The position numbers were made by a program, and so were the translations under genes. A stretch of 64,000 bases of DNA from Sodalis sp. Psp (lineage in GTDB: Bacteria; Pseudomonadota; Gammaproteobacteria; Enterobacterales; Enterobacteriaceae), in the NCBI GenBank assembly GCA_024648745.1, contig JAHCVB010000003.1:58717-122716 (forward strand), in the 5' to 3' direction. This document shows, piece after piece, positions 44,700 to 57,641 of the stretch. Numbering within the stretch: position 1 is the first letter of the stretch; the number at the start of each line of letters is the position of its first letter. Below the pieces are notes generated by a model. The model was not told the origin of the DNA and ran no database searches. It saw only the letters and a list, made by a program, of their open reading frames with translations.

Positions 44700-45780
44700 C
44701 TAAGGCCAAGATCATTTGAGAGATTGTACGCTTATTCAATCGTTATTTCAGGGGTTAAATTCTGATTTTTCCGCTGAAACAGCGGCATTACGTGTTGTTA
44801 TCAGTAGCTGAGTAGGACAAATACAGCTCATCTTAATATCCCAATATTTTGTCAGAGAGGGAATTGTAGGGAAAGATAGCAAAGACGATTAAAACAAGTA
44901 GCACGCCTGTGGTCCTATTCTATAATGCTTTAATTTCCCAACTCCTCAGTCAGGAGGACAATCTTGCACACCTATGTGGGTACTAAATTATCATACTTGA
45001 TCGGGTTAATTCTTGATATCTTTAGCTTAACATGTATGCACCCATTAAGCTGTAGGTAGATTTAGCTCCTAGCAGTGCAAACTTACCGCTTGCCATAGTA
45101 CCGGGGCTGGACGCATCTTAAGTGGCATAAGGGTGATATCAGACTATGGAGGTTTAGAGAAAGTCCCCAGTCTGAGACCGGCCGCTACTTAACTGTGTAA
45201 ACGAATTAGTCGTCTTCACCTATCCAATCACATGACCGAGATCGTGTACACGACTAACCAACTGGTTCACCATTTTTGACCTAATGCTTAAAATTATACA
45301 AAACGTCGGCACGTGAAGAACACAGTCTTGGCGGATACAGTGAGTTTTATCCGCTGACATTCACCCTATGATCTGGAGACATTGTTTAAAACGAGATGGT
45401 AGGCTATGTTGCTGTTGTACAGTCGACACCAATGATCATTGCATCGAAAAGAACATCGCGGTGGTAAAATAGGTGTTAGTCGAGATAGAAGCCGATGAAA
45501 TTCTACTCCTGATCCTGCTGGTCATGAATAATCGATCAGCTGGATGATTTCTCATCACTTATTGACCATGATGAGAGGATATCCCACTCGATGTAAGTTT
45601 GGTTATCTATCTCAGCGGCAAGGGAATATTACTTTTGATGCAAAGTCTCACCGAGTGTCTAGAGCTGTACAGCTGTTTTATTTTTGAAAGAAAGGACGTT
45701 AGTAAACTACCCTTGCCTGACCGTTTTTTTTGGAAAGAGAGTCTAAAGAATACCAGTTTAAAGTTAAATATGGAGCTAAA
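44700..45780 (+). pseudogene. hflX: hflX fossil (ribosome-rescue GTPase)
   Basis: The gap between hfq and hflK holds dead hflX. TVLADTVSFIR (45322-45355) matches the GTPase G3 region TVLADTVGFIRHLPHDL, followed by a stop then YDLETLFKT. Around 45440-45530 frames give IEKNIAVV and VEIEADEI, then LLVMNN, against ENIEAVNTVLEEIDAHEIPTLLVMNKIDM (G4). GILLLMQSLTECLE (45623-45663) matches GIPQLFQALTERLSGE. Stops and frameshifts are many. The 61 codons open before hflK are this debris. Confidence 0.85.
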
Positions 45781-45781
45781 C

Positions 45782-46999
45782 ATGGCGTGGAATCAGCCCG
45801 GTAATAGCGGACATGACTGCGATCCGTGGGGCAGCAGAAATAATAAAGGCGGATATGAACAAGGTCTCCCTGATCTGGATGATATTGTCCGTAAGCTCAG
45901 CCGTAAAATGGGCGGTTTTGGCAAAAAAAGAGGAGGTGGTAATTCAGGAAAAAGCAGTCACTATATCGGTCTGGCGATGGCGGTGACAGTTGTTATTTGG
46001 ATAGGCAGTGGTTTCTATACGATTAAAGAGGCAGAGCGCGGCGTCGTGCTGCGTTTTGGCAAATTTGATCATCTGGTGCAACCTGGTCTGAACTGGAAAC
46101 CCACTTTCATGGATATTGTCACGACGGTCAATGTAGAATCAGTACGAGAACTAGTAGCATCCGGTGTGATGCTGACCTCCGATGAGAACGTGGTACGTGT
46201 CGAAATGAACGTACAGTATCGCGTGACCGATCCGAAACGCTACCTATTTAGCGTCATTAATGCCGACGATAGCTTGCGCCAAGCTACAGATAGCGCCCTG
46301 CGTGGCGTAATTGGTAAATACACTATGGATCGTATCTTAACTGAAGGTCGCACTGTGGTGCGCAGCGACACCCAGCGCGTTCTGGAAGAAACTATTCAAC
46401 CTTATAATATGGGAATCACCCTGCTCGATGTTAATTTCCAAGCGGCTCGACCTCCAGAAGAAGTAAAAGCGGCCTTCGACGACGCTATCGCTGCGCGAGA
46501 AAACGAACAGCAATATATTCGAGAAGCCGAGGCGTATGCTAACGAAGTGCAGCCGCGCGCCAACGGTCAGGCACAGCGTATCCTGGAAGAAGGGCGCGCC
46601 TATAAGGCTCGCACTGTGCTGGAAGCTCAGGGAGAAGTGCAGCGCTTCGCCAAAGTGCTGCCGGAATATAAAGCGGCTCTAGAAATCACCCGAGAGCGTT
46701 TGTATATCGATGCCATGGAGCGTGTGCTTAGCAATACCCATAAAATTTTAATTAACGATAAGCACAGAAACAACTTGATGATTCTACCATTAAACCAGAT
46801 GCTGCATAATTCTCCGGATAGCAATATCAAAAAGGGAAGTGATGTGCGCAATTTACTACGACCGCTCGCTTCAGGAAGTGCCAGTGTTGCTGTTGTTCAT
46901 CCGACCGATGCCCCCGGTGACAATGCTAACGGAACAGTCATGGAGCAGCGACGTGCCAATGCACAGCGTGGCAATACTACTCGTGAAGGAAAGGAGTAA
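45782..46999 (+). CDS. hflK: FtsH protease modulator HflK
   Basis: HflK and HflC form the membrane cage around the FtsH protease and modulate its access to membrane substrates. The start ATG at 45782 follows atggagctaaac and gives MAWNQPGNSGHDCDPWG, the family N-terminus, 405 residues (E. coli 419). One membrane segment (about residues 60-80) precedes the SPFH/prohibitin domain (GVVLRFGKFDHLVQPGLNWK), then a helical ARENEQQYIREAEAYANEV region. The Gly/Ser N-terminal linker and C-terminal tail are shorter than in E. coli. Confidence 0.96.
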   Translation: MAWNQPGNSGHDCDPWGSRNNKGGYEQGLPDLDDIVRKLSRKMGGFGKKRGGGNSGKSSHYIGLAMAVTVVIWIGSGFYTIKEAERGVVLRFGKFDHLVQPGLNWKPTFMDIVTTVNVESVRELVASGVMLTSDENVVRVEMNVQYRVTDPKRYLFSVINADDSLRQATDSALRGVIGKYTMDRILTEGRTVVRSDTQRVLEETIQPYNMGITLLDVNFQAARPPEEVKAAFDDAIAARENEQQYIREAEAYANEVQPRANGQAQRILEEGRAYKARTVLEAQGEVQRFAKVLPEYKAALEITRERLYIDAMERVLSNTHKILINDKHRNNLMILPLNQMLHNSPDSNIKKGSDVRNLLRPLASGSASVAVVHPTDAPGDNANGTVMEQRRANAQRGNTTREGKE

Positions 47000-47002
47000 C
47001 CG

Positions 47003-48016
47003 ATGCGTAAGTCCTTAATGCTTATTATGGTAATAGTACTGATAGTTTTGTACGCGTCATTATTTGTGGTGCAAGAAGGTCAACGTGGTATTGTTCTGCG
47101 CTTTGGGAAAGTCCGGCGTGATAGAGATAACAAGCCGTTAATTTATAATCCCGGCTTGCATATAAAAATACCATTTATCGAAAAAGTTAAAAATCTTGAT
47201 GAACGTATCCAGACTATGGAAAACCAAGCAGATCGCTTCGTGACCCTGGAGAAAAAGGACTTGATCGTCGATTCATATATTAAATGGCGCATCAGCGACT
47301 TCAGCCGTTACTATTTAACGACTGGTGGTGGTGATGTATCGCAGGCTGAAGTATTGCTAAAACGCAAATTTTCTGATCGTCTACGCTCGGAACTTGGTCG
47401 GCTGGATGTGAAAGGAATTGTTACTGACTCCCGTAACCAGTTGATGACCGATGTGCGCGAAGCTCTGAATAATGGCACCTCTAGCGACGATGAGAAAGCT
47501 CAGATAACGGCGTCCGACAACGCCATCGCTTCCGCTGCTGCTCGGGTTGAAAATGAATCTAATGGCACGACGGTGGTAAATCCTAACAGTATGGCAGCTC
47601 TGGGAATTGAAGTTGTGGACGTGCGCATCAAGCAGATCAACTTGCCGACGGAAGTGTCTGACGCTATCTATCAGCGCATGCGCGCGGAGCGAGAAGCCGT
47701 CGCCCGCCGGCACCGCTCTCAAGGTCAGGAAGAAGCGGAGAAGCTGCGCGCCACGGCAGACTATGAAGTCACTCGCACCTTGGCTGAGGCTGAGCGTCAG
47801 GCGCTGATTACCCGTGGTGAAGCAGACGCAGAAACCGCTAAGCTGTATGCTGATGCGTTCAGCGAAGATCCAGCATTCTATGCGTTTATCCGCAGCCTAC
47901 GCGCTTATGAAAATAGCTTTAATAGCAACAACGATGTGATGGTACTGAGCTCAGAAAGCGATTTTTTTCGTTTCATGAAATCGCCAGATGATACTGTAGT
48001 CAGTCACCACCCCTAA
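47003..48016 (+). CDS. hflC: FtsH protease modulator HflC
   Basis: HflC is the partner of HflK. The protein is 337 residues (E. coli 334) and starts four bases after the hflK stop, so it is cotranscribed. An N-terminal membrane anchor (MLIMVIVLIVLYASLFVV) leads into the SPFH domain (GQRGIVLRFGKV). The EEAEKLRATADYEVTRTLAEAERQ helix follows. The mid-region NNGTSSDDEKAQITASDNA is a variable insertion. No yjeT is seen in the 327-base gap to purA. Confidence 0.96.
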   Translation: MRKSLMLIMVIVLIVLYASLFVVQEGQRGIVLRFGKVRRDRDNKPLIYNPGLHIKIPFIEKVKNLDERIQTMENQADRFVTLEKKDLIVDSYIKWRISDFSRYYLTTGGGDVSQAEVLLKRKFSDRLRSELGRLDVKGIVTDSRNQLMTDVREALNNGTSSDDEKAQITASDNAIASAAARVENESNGTTVVNPNSMAALGIEVVDVRIKQINLPTEVSDAIYQRMRAEREAVARRHRSQGQEEAEKLRATADYEVTRTLAEAERQALITRGEADAETAKLYADAFSEDPAFYAFIRSLRAYENSFNSNNDVMVLSSESDFFRFMKSPDDTVVSHHP

Positions 48017-48343
48017 TAGTTGTATAACACCCTAATTGCACGCTTATTTGACGGTTATTTTAAGAATCAGGGCTCGTTAACACTAGCTTTTTCCGTGCAG
48101 TTGTGTAATGAATCAGACGATTTTGATGATGTTCGATCATGAACTGGTGCGTTTAGGCTGTAGTCGATCTTGTTTCCCGTAGTCTTAAACTCAAAAAATA
48201 GGTGACGATGTTACCAAAATAAGTGACTAAATCGCTTTATGGAAGAGTAATTCCAGCATGAAAAACCCGCGAACTGGAGCGAAAAAACTGAAAATAGGGG
48301 ATTCAGATGTTAAAATATATTAGTAAGCAATTTGGTGAAGTAA

Positions 48344-49645
<1,302 letters not shown>

Positions 49646-49799
49646 CGGCAGTCGGTGTTTTAAAAAACCATAAAGTAAAATAGATCGAATTTATCTCAGT
49701 TTATTTTTATATGTCAATAGATTATCCTGCCGTTACCATAAATGCCATTGTTAACTGACAGACAAGTTTTACCTCTCGTTTGGTTTTCAAGGTTACTCT

Positions 49800-50010
49800 T
49801 AGTTATTCATGTTTTTCTTAATTTACCAATACCCGTACCACAAGATAGGGCTTGACGGTCAGCAGAAGACAATGGCAGTGAGAGAGCGGTATTTGACGAG
49901 CGCCGATCGGTTATGTGGCGCAGAACGTAATATTGAAATTCCACCCGCCGCTTGAAACAAGTGTTGCAACAGACGTTAATAGTATTGCATCTGTTCATTG
50001 CTCATGGAAC
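49800..50010 (+). pseudogene. nsrR: Possible nsrR fossil (nitric-oxide-sensing repressor)
   Basis: E. coli has nsrR between purA and rnr. In this 455-base gap a plus-strand frame near 49940-49975 reads TRRLKQVLQQTL, resembling the NsrR segment TPACRLKQALSKAV after its cluster cysteines. Nothing else clear was found, so this rests mainly on position plus a short match. Confidence 0.35.
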
Positions 50011-50100
50011 AAGGCAGCTCTCTGAGCTACCACTCTAACATATTAATGTATGTTCAGATGCCAGCACAGAAACCTATTCTGACATTATGGAGGTAGCAGG

Positions 50101-52443
50101 ATGTCAAAAAATTCCTCTCTGGAAAGAGAGGTAGAAAAATACGCGTTCCCGGTTCCCAGCCGTGAATGTATCCTTGACCATTTAGCAAACCGGAAAAAAC
50201 CTGCCAGTCGCAAAGAGTTAGGACAGGAATTGAACATCAACGGTAAAGATCAACTGGAAGGTCTGCGACGCCGGCTACGAGCCATGGTGCGAGATAGGCA
50301 ATTAATTTTTACTCATCAGCAACATTATGCACTGACGGAGCATATGGATCTGCTGCGTGGTACGGTCATCGGACATCGTGATGGCTACGGTTTCTTGCGC
50401 GTTGAAGGCAGTAAAGATGACTATTACCTTTCTACTGAGCAGATGAAAACGGTCATTCATGGCGACGTGGTGATGGCACAGCCTCAAGAGTCGGACCGAA
50501 AAGGTCGACGAGAAGCGCGCATTATACGGATATTAGTGCCGAAAACCAATCAGATCGTTGGCCGATTTTTCACCGATGCTGCCAGTGCATTCGTGGTGCC
50601 AGATGATAGCCGCCTTAGTTTCGATATCTTAATTCCTCCAGAAGCAATCCAGGGCGCTAGAATGGGGTATGTGGTAGTGGAGCTGACTCAACGTCCAACT
50701 CGCCACACTAAAGCCATAGGTAAAGTGGTGGAAGTGCTCGGTGATAACATGGGCACTAGTATGGCGGTAGATATTGCACTGCGCACCCATGATATTCCTT
50801 ATGTTTGGCCGTCTGAAGTTAAACAGCAGCTTGCCGGTTTAAAAAAAGAGGTGCCAGAAGCGGTCAAACGCAGACGTATTGATTTGCGCATGCTGCCACT
50901 GGTGACTATAGATGGCGAGGATGCTCGTGATTTCGATGATTCTGTTTACTGCGAGAAAAAACGCAGCGGCGGCTGGCGACTGTGGGTGGCGATTGCCGAT
51001 GTGAGCTATTACGTGCGTCCACTCACTCCGCTAGACCAAGAAGCCAGCAGACGTGCTACCTCAGTTTATTTTCCCTCGCAGGTGATCCCGATGCTGCCAG
51101 AGATGCTTTCCAACGACCTGTGTTCACTAAATCCTCAGGTAGACAGGCTTTGTATGGTTTGCGAAATGACCATATCAGCGCAGGGCCGTCTCTCTTCCTA
51201 CAAATTCTATGAAGCAGTGATGAATTCCCACGCGCGTCTGACTTATAACAAAGTCTTACAGATTTTTCAAGGCAATCAGGCTCTTCACATTCAGTACGCA
51301 CCACTGATTAAACCGCTGACGCAGTTGTATGAGATGTATCAGACCCTTGAGCAAGCCAGACTGCAGCGCGGCGGCATTTCTTTTGAAACTGAAGAGGCAA
51401 AATTTATCTTCAATGTGGAACGTCGCATCGAGCGTATCGAACTAATGAAGCGCAATGATGCCCATAAATTGATTGAAGAATGCATGATTTTAGCAAATAT
51501 TTCTGCAGCGCGATTTGTCGAAAAAAATAAAGAGCCAGCGCTGTACCGGGTGCATGATAGGCCGAGCAATGACCATATCATGTCATTGCGCACTATCCTT
51601 AGTGAACTAGGAGTATCACTAGGTGGCGGCGATAAACCTGAGCCGAAAGATTATGCAGATATAATGAATTTGGTCTCCGGCCGGCCGGATCGTGAAATGT
51701 TGCAAACTATGTTACTGCGTTCAATGAAACAGGCGATTTATGATCCTGAGAACCGTGGTCACTTCGGCTTGGCACTTCAGGCTTATACTCACTTTACCTC
51801 ACCTATCCGCCGCTATCCGGATCTCGCACTTCACCGAGCGATTAAATATCTTCTCGGCCGGCAGAAAGATGAAGTTGTCGGCCGCGCCACGCCGACTGGA
51901 GGCTGGCATTATGAATTGGAAGAGATGTTGCAGCTCAGCCAACGGTGTTTAATTAGCGAGCGCAGCGCGGATGAAGCAACACGGGACGTGATGGACTGGC
52001 TGAAATGCGATTTTATGCAGAATCATATCGGTGAAGTATTCAGTGGCATTATTACCAGCGTTACAAGTTTTGGCTTTTTTGTACGTCTCAATGAACTATG
52101 TATTGAAGGTCTGGTCCATGTTTCATCATTAGATAATGACTATTATCGCTACAACAACGTCGGTCAAAAGCTAGTAGGGGAATCTGGAAGCACAGTATAC
52201 CGACTCGGCGATACAGTGGAAATTCGAGTCGAAGCGGTGCATATGAATGAACGGAAAATAGATTTTTCGTTAACCTCCTGCCGCCGCTCAGCCGTACGCG
52301 GCGGCAAAGTCGCGCACCGACGCCAGCAACAAAATGCTAGAAATGACAACCACGAAGGCAAAGCATCATACTGCCGCGGAAAACCGTTGCGCCGGAAAAA
52401 CTATTCCCTCAAGGAGGGCCAGAGCCCAAAAAAAAGCTACTGA
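50101..52443 (+). CDS. rnr: Ribonuclease R
   Basis: RNase R is the processive 3'-5' exonuclease that degrades structured RNA. The product is 780 residues (E. coli 813). An N-terminal helix-turn-helix and two cold-shock domains lead to the RNB catalytic domain (GEDARDFDDSVY). The S1 domain (VFSGIITSVTSFGFFVRLN) follows near 650-720. The shortfall is in the basic C-terminal tail, which is still Lys/Arg-rich but about 30 residues shorter. The start follows ggaggtagcagg. Confidence 0.96.
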   Translation: MSKNSSLEREVEKYAFPVPSRECILDHLANRKKPASRKELGQELNINGKDQLEGLRRRLRAMVRDRQLIFTHQQHYALTEHMDLLRGTVIGHRDGYGFLRVEGSKDDYYLSTEQMKTVIHGDVVMAQPQESDRKGRREARIIRILVPKTNQIVGRFFTDAASAFVVPDDSRLSFDILIPPEAIQGARMGYVVVELTQRPTRHTKAIGKVVEVLGDNMGTSMAVDIALRTHDIPYVWPSEVKQQLAGLKKEVPEAVKRRRIDLRMLPLVTIDGEDARDFDDSVYCEKKRSGGWRLWVAIADVSYYVRPLTPLDQEASRRATSVYFPSQVIPMLPEMLSNDLCSLNPQVDRLCMVCEMTISAQGRLSSYKFYEAVMNSHARLTYNKVLQIFQGNQALHIQYAPLIKPLTQLYEMYQTLEQARLQRGGISFETEEAKFIFNVERRIERIELMKRNDAHKLIEECMILANISAARFVEKNKEPALYRVHDRPSNDHIMSLRTILSELGVSLGGGDKPEPKDYADIMNLVSGRPDREMLQTMLLRSMKQAIYDPENRGHFGLALQAYTHFTSPIRRYPDLALHRAIKYLLGRQKDEVVGRATPTGGWHYELEEMLQLSQRCLISERSADEATRDVMDWLKCDFMQNHIGEVFSGIITSVTSFGFFVRLNELCIEGLVHVSSLDNDYYRYNNVGQKLVGESGSTVYRLGDTVEIRVEAVHMNERKIDFSLTSCRRSAVRGGKVAHRRQQQNARNDNHEGKASYCRGKPLRRKNYSLKEGQSPKKSY

Positions 52444-52549
52444 TATCAAAGCCGTAACAAAAAGCTTCTTTAAAATTAATGGCCTGGCGGATCTCATAGT
52501 TTTATCATTATAAATTCAGACGGCCTTTCAGCCCTCTTAAAAGATGATT

Positions 52550-53287
52550 ATGAGCGATATTATTTATGGTATTCATGCTGCACAAACCTTGCTAAAGCAC
52601 GATCCCCATCGTTTTCTGGATGTATATCTGCTAAAAGGACGCGATAATTACCGACTGCAGCAGCTGATTCGACAACTCAAGCAGTCCGGCATCATCATTC
52701 AATTGGCCAGCCGTCAGTGGCTGGATAAAAAAGTTGACGGTGCGATGCACCAGGGAATCGTTGCACGAGTGCAAAAAAAGCAACAGCATCAGGAAAACGA
52801 TTTGCCGGAACTGCTAGCGCAGCAGGCTGAGCCGTTATTACTGGTGCTTGACGGCGTGACCGATCCGCATAATCTCGGGGCATGTTTGCGTTGCGCCGAT
52901 GCCGCCGGCGTGCATGCAGTGATCGTGCCATATAATCGCGCCGTAAAACTTAATGCTACTGTTAAAAAGGTAGCCTGTGGTGCGGCGGAGACCGTGACAT
53001 TGATTCGCGTTACCAATCTAGCTCGTACACTAAGATTTCTGCAAGAGCAACATGTCTGGATCGTAGGCACTAGCAGCAAGGTTAATCATTATCTCTACCA
53101 AAGTAAGTTGATTGGACCGCTGGCTCTGGTAATGGGCTCCGAAGGTGAAGGTATGCGCCGTTTAACTCGTGAACATTGCGATGAGCTTATTAGTATCCCT
53201 ATGGCTGGCGCGATCCCATCTCTAAATGTCTCGGTCGCAGCTGGGGTATGTCTGTTTGAAGCTGTGCGGCAGAGGGCTTTGGGATAA
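52550..53287 (+). CDS. rlmB: 23S rRNA (guanosine(2251)-2'-O)-methyltransferase
   Basis: RlmB is a SPOUT methyltransferase that modifies G2251 in the peptidyl-transferase P loop. From the ATG at 52550 it starts [12 protein letters not shown] and is 245 residues (E. coli 243); an ATG two codons earlier (52544) is equally in frame. SpoU motifs [32 protein letters not shown] and [17 protein letters not shown] form the knot. It follows rnr as in E. coli. Confidence 0.95.
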   Translation: MSDIIYGIHAAQTLLKHDPHRFLDVYLLKGRDNYRLQQLIRQLKQSGIIIQLASRQWLDKKVDGAMHQGIVARVQKKQQHQENDLPELLAQQAEPLLLVLDGVTDPHNLGACLRCADAAGVHAVIVPYNRAVKLNATVKKVACGAAETVTLIRVTNLARTLRFLQEQHVWIVGTSSKVNHYLYQSKLIGPLALVMGSEGEGMRRLTREHCDELISIPMAGAIPSLNVSVAAGVCLFEAVRQRALG

Positions 53288-54082
53288 AACTCAGGATCTT
53301 CGGGCACAATCCACTCCTGCCGGCAAGTGACTTTGGCTATCCATACGGCACGCGTTAGCTTTTTAGGAAATGATATGAAAAATTTTCACCGTGACACATT
53401 GCGGGGCAAAATAGTTGAGCTTGGCTTGCATTATCGTGGACGGTGGTGTCAGAGTTTTGCTAGCTATCATGTTGCCCAGCAGTAAAAGTCGACTAATTGT
53501 GGTGAATAGTTTGTAGCTATTTATCTGAATACGTTTAGATGATATGAAGTACACTAGAATCGGTTAGTTGTGGTAGTAAGATGGTGTAGTGTGATTCTTT
53601 GTTGAAAGAACGGGGCGGCACTGGTAATGTATACATTTTCGATGATATTAAAGTGATATATGTACAGTACTAATAAGACAGTACTTTTGATTATTGCTAA
53701 TGTTATTATTATCATGATTATATCCAGTCTAAAGAGGTTTTATAGTTATACTCATGTAGCGGTGATGAGAAATATTGTCTGCGGCATTTTTAGGGTTTGG
53801 GGTATTTTCAAAAAATATCAATGAGTTGATAACCTGACGCCTGGCGGTTGGTCAGCAGCCACCAATATGTCGTTGACGCTGGACGTTGCTTGGACAACCT
53901 GAAGCGTCTCGTTAGCCGCGCTAGAAGCTGAAGTACGATATGTACTTCCTAGGAAAAACCGTGTGACAGACGACTACTGCTCTGGCACGGCCTACATAAA
54001 TTACCGTAGGGTGGTGTTGATAGTAGTCGTGGGTTGTCTACAATAGGTGCCACATAAGCTACAGAAATGTCTGCCACGGTTC
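53288..54082. other. Eroded gap between rlmB and rpsF
   Basis: About 800 bases with only short frames. The many E. coli genes between rlmB and rpsF (yjf and ula genes) are gone, and I recognise no trace of them. The rpsF promoter marks the downstream limit. Confidence 0.5.
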
Positions 54083-54111
54083 TTGTATTTATCCAACCTG
54101 ATAAGTATAAT
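54083..54111 (+). promoter_or_regulatory. Sigma-70 promoter of rpsF-rpsR-rplI
   Basis: TTGTAT (54083-54088) and TATAAT (54106-54111) have an exact 17-base spacer. The -10 box is perfect and the -35 matches four of six. It lies about 100 bases upstream of the rpsF start. Confidence 0.7.
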
Positions 54112-54213
54112 CTTAAATTATTTTTTGATCGTATGCTGAGCATGTTCCTTGCTTTCATGGGCTGCGGTCGATTATTACAGCAGGAGACTGAATAATTCAT
54201 ACGGAGCAATTCT

Positions 54214-54609
54214 ATGCGTCATTACGAAATTATTTTTATGGTTCATCCTGACCAGAGTGAACAGATTTCCGACATGATCGAGCGCTACAGCATCTTTATC
54301 ACCAGTGCTGAAGGTCAAATCCATCGCCTAGAAGACTGGGGCCGACGTCAGCTGGCTTACCCAATTAACAAACTGCACAAAGCCCATTATATTCTGATGA
54401 ATGTCGAAGCGTCGCAGGAAGTGATCGATGAACTAGAAGCAGTATTCCGTTTCAATGACGCTATAATTCGCAGTATGATAACGCGGGTTAAACACGCAGT
54501 GACTGAAGCGTCTCCGATGGTAAAAGCAAAAGACGAACGTTGTAAGCGTCGTGAAGATTATGTTATCGAAACCAAAAACGGTCCTAATGCTGAGGATTCT
54601 GAAGAATAA
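54214..54609 (+). CDS. rpsF: 30S ribosomal protein S6
   Basis: S6 binds the central domain of 16S rRNA together with S18 (rpsR, downstream). The protein is 131 residues, starting [17 protein letters not shown]. The [21 protein letters not shown] block and the acidic C-terminus (NAEDSEE) are present. The start follows acggagcaattct. It begins the S6-S18-L9 operon. Confidence 0.97.
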   Translation: MRHYEIIFMVHPDQSEQISDMIERYSIFITSAEGQIHRLEDWGRRQLAYPINKLHKAHYILMNVEASQEVIDELEAVFRFNDAIIRSMITRVKHAVTEASPMVKAKDERCKRREDYVIETKNGPNAEDSEE

Positions 54610-54615
54610 TTGGGA

Positions 54616-55146
<531 letters not shown>

Positions 55147-55188
55147 TAATCGGTTATTGTCTATTAAGACTTTGGAAGGATTGAGGTA

Positions 55189-55635
55189 ATGAAAGTTATT
55201 TTGCTTGATAATAACTTAGGAGATATAGGTAAACAAGTTTGTGTTAAAGCAGGTTATGCTCGCAATTTTCTGATACCTCATGGCAAAGCTGTGCTGGCTA
55301 CTCAGAAAAACGTGGAATATTACAAATCGAGATGTGCTGAGCTGGAAGCTAAACTGGCTGAAGCTCAAGTTGTAGCTGAAGCTCGCGCTGCAAAAATTAA
55401 TGATTTGGGCAATATCACTATCACCTCTAAAGCAGGTGGTGAAGGTAAACTGTTCGGTTCTGTCGGTACTAGAAACATTGCCGAGGCGATCACCGCTGCT
55501 GGCGTTAACGTTGCTAAAAGCGAAGTACGTTTGCCGAATGGTGTTCTACGTACCACTGGTAACCATGATGTTAGCATCCAGGTGCACAGCAAAGTTTCCG
55601 TTAGCTTGAACGTGATTGTAATAGCTGAAACGTAA
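55189..55635 (+). CDS. rplI: 50S ribosomal protein L9
   Basis: L9 binds 23S domain V and bridges to a neighbouring ribosome through its long connecting helix. The protein is 148 residues (E. coli 149). The N-terminal domain [30 protein letters not shown] is intact apart from conservative changes, and the C-terminal domain is complete. The start follows ttggaagg. In the E. coli protein L9 is dispensable, so its retention is typical but not obligatory. Confidence 0.97.
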   Translation: MKVILLDNNLGDIGKQVCVKAGYARNFLIPHGKAVLATQKNVEYYKSRCAELEAKLAEAQVVAEARAAKINDLGNITITSKAGGEGKLFGSVGTRNIAEAITAAGVNVAKSEVRLPNGVLRTTGNHDVSIQVHSKVSVSLNVIVIAET

Positions 55636-56171
55636 TTGAAATATTACGATTGCGTGATATTTGAATTCCGTTTACTGGACGGAAGGTAAGAAGTAATCTA
55701 CTCTGCGTTACGCAGGAGTTAGTAAATACAGCTGTGCTATCATTGCAAATCACTCGAGCAAACTAAGGTGCTGTATTATCGGAATCTTACTATCAGCATG
55801 CGTTGTTATGTTTCATCTGTTGTTGCAGTTTGTGAATGTGTGGTGTTTCAGTAATGTGACGCCACGCTGGACAGGTCAGAGCACAGATATGGCGGGCGTA
55901 TAGATGTAGCTAACATTTGTATTTATCTCTGATTTCTCACGGATATTCATTCTTCTTAATGCGCTTACGTGTCTTGTCTAGTCACTGCTTTACCTTAATT
56001 ATATAAAATAATAGAGAATAATGTATAGGATAAAGCTTCACCTCTAATTTCATTTTACACACCGTCTAACTTGCTGGATAGTGTTTCGGTAATTTATGCA
56101 GGAGGTCAGCCAGAAGCGTTGTTGCGAGCTGGATTGGAACATTAATCCTGATAAGAATAATTTTACACATC
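55636..56171. other. Eroded gap between rplI and cysQ
   Basis: The E. coli interval (ytfB, fklB, cycA, ytfE to ytfH, cpdB) is collapsed to 536 bases. A small hairpin ttccgt/acggaa follows rplI at about 55664-55683 without a clear T run. I see no gene fossil here. Confidence 0.5.
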
Positions 56172-56918
56172 ATGATAGAACATATTATCAAGATTGCTTG
56201 TGATGCCGGAGCGAGCATTATGCAGGTTTATGACGACGGACATCCGTTAGAGATGAATCAAAAACAGGATGATTCGCCGGTTACTGCTGCCGATCTAGCC
56301 TCTCACACGGTCATTGTAGCTGGTTTGCAGGCGCTAGCGCCAGATATTCCTATCTTATCTGAAGAAGATCTTCCAGAATGGTCGGTGTGTCAGCACTGGC
56401 GTCGCTTTTGGCTGGTAGATCCCCTTGACGGCACAAAGGAGTTTCTGCGCCACAATGGCGAATTCACGGTCAATATCTCTCTAATAGATGACGGTAAACC
56501 GATCATAGGTGTAGTGTACGCACCGGCCACTGATATGTTGTATGCCGCGGAGCACGGTAAGGCCTGGAAAATTAACGAAAACGGCGAATGGTTGGCTATC
56601 ACGGTGAAAAAAGTTTGGCCACCGCTTGTGGTGGTCAGTCGCTCCCATGGCAGTAATGCGAAACTGCAACATTACCTATCTCATTTAGGTAAACATAAAA
56701 TGATTACAATCGGATCATCGCTAAAGTTCTGCATAGTGGCAGAAGGCACAGCACAGCTTTATCCACGTTTTGGGCCGACTGGAATCTGGGATACCGCCGC
56801 TGGCCACGCAGTCGCTATGGCCGCTGGGGCTCATGTTAGTGACTGGCAGGGAAGAACTCTAGATTATACCCCACGCAAGTCTTTTCTGAACCCCAGCTTC
56901 CGTGTATCATTACCCTGA
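56172..56918 (+). CDS. cysQ: 3'(2'),5'-bisphosphate nucleotidase
   Basis: CysQ hydrolyses 3'-phosphoadenosine 5'-phosphate (PAP) to AMP, protecting against PAP made when sulfate is reduced or when phosphopantetheine is moved to acyl carrier protein. The protein is 248 residues (E. coli 246). Inositol-monophosphatase-family metal motifs [20 protein letters not shown] and [15 protein letters not shown] are intact. The start lacks an obvious Shine-Dalgarno. Since fatty acid synthesis genes are kept, the ACP role is the likelier reason for retention. Confidence 0.95.
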   Translation: MIEHIIKIACDAGASIMQVYDDGHPLEMNQKQDDSPVTAADLASHTVIVAGLQALAPDIPILSEEDLPEWSVCQHWRRFWLVDPLDGTKEFLRHNGEFTVNISLIDDGKPIIGVVYAPATDMLYAAEHGKAWKINENGEWLAITVKKVWPPLVVVSRSHGSNAKLQHYLSHLGKHKMITIGSSLKFCIVAEGTAQLYPRFGPTGIWDTAAGHAVAMAAGAHVSDWQGRTLDYTPRKSFLNPSFRVSLP

Positions 56919-57641
56919 CAAACGCTCTCTTTGCTACGGATGGACAGGGTTCCCGCACAATCTGCAGGCCAGTTAAAGAACGATTGAACTTTAGAGCGTC
57001 TTCTTTTTTTACGTCAACCATGCGGCCAGCGTTGCCCCGGTACTGTATGATGATATCCAACATTAATGCTATTTTATGCGAGTATCTGATAATAAATGAC
57101 AAATTTGTCGCTGCACTGCCCGACAAAGTTCGTTTTCGAACGACTAATAGCAGAGCTGCCGCTCGTAGGCGCTTAGCGATATCATCATGCAGCATTTACT
57201 TGATCTATTAGATAGTGATGGCGACTTTAATCCACTTTTTACGAGAGCTACGCATTTCTTCGAGATCGGTAGTTAACTCATTGTAATCATATAAAATTTC
57301 TCTCTTCTGAATTACGTGCAAAGCAAATTAAGATAAAGCATATAGAACTTTCCTTAAATTCAAAGAACCCACTAGACTATCTTCTGGCTCGGCGAATACG
57401 AGAAGGCATGATGATAGCACTTTTAGGATAGTTATACTTATTATAAAACATTTGTTTTACCTTACTATAACATTATGTAAAAGAAGTAATATACTCTTTA
57501 ATAGAGTGAACTAAAAATAATTTATTACTCATATAAAGTATAATCAGGTAGCATTATCAGAATCAGATTTAAATATTTCAATTATGGTGGTTAGTCTTCA
57601 GGAAGAAGTAACTCAGTTTCAGTTAGGAGGAAAATATAAAA
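56919..57641. other. Eroded gap between cysQ and ytfK
   Basis: E. coli has ytfI and ytfJ here. A minus-strand frame (56836-57195) contains VDVKKEDALKF, faintly like the YtfJ end GRVQWAKDGAL, but the match is too weak to call. The part from 57220 to 57620 is AT-rich with small palindromes. Confidence 0.35.

Noticed and set aside
45599..45781. 61-codon N-terminal extension of hflK
   Set aside because: It reads as hflX C-terminal debris (GILLLMQSLTECLE). The family start MAWNQPG with a Shine-Dalgarno is at 45782.
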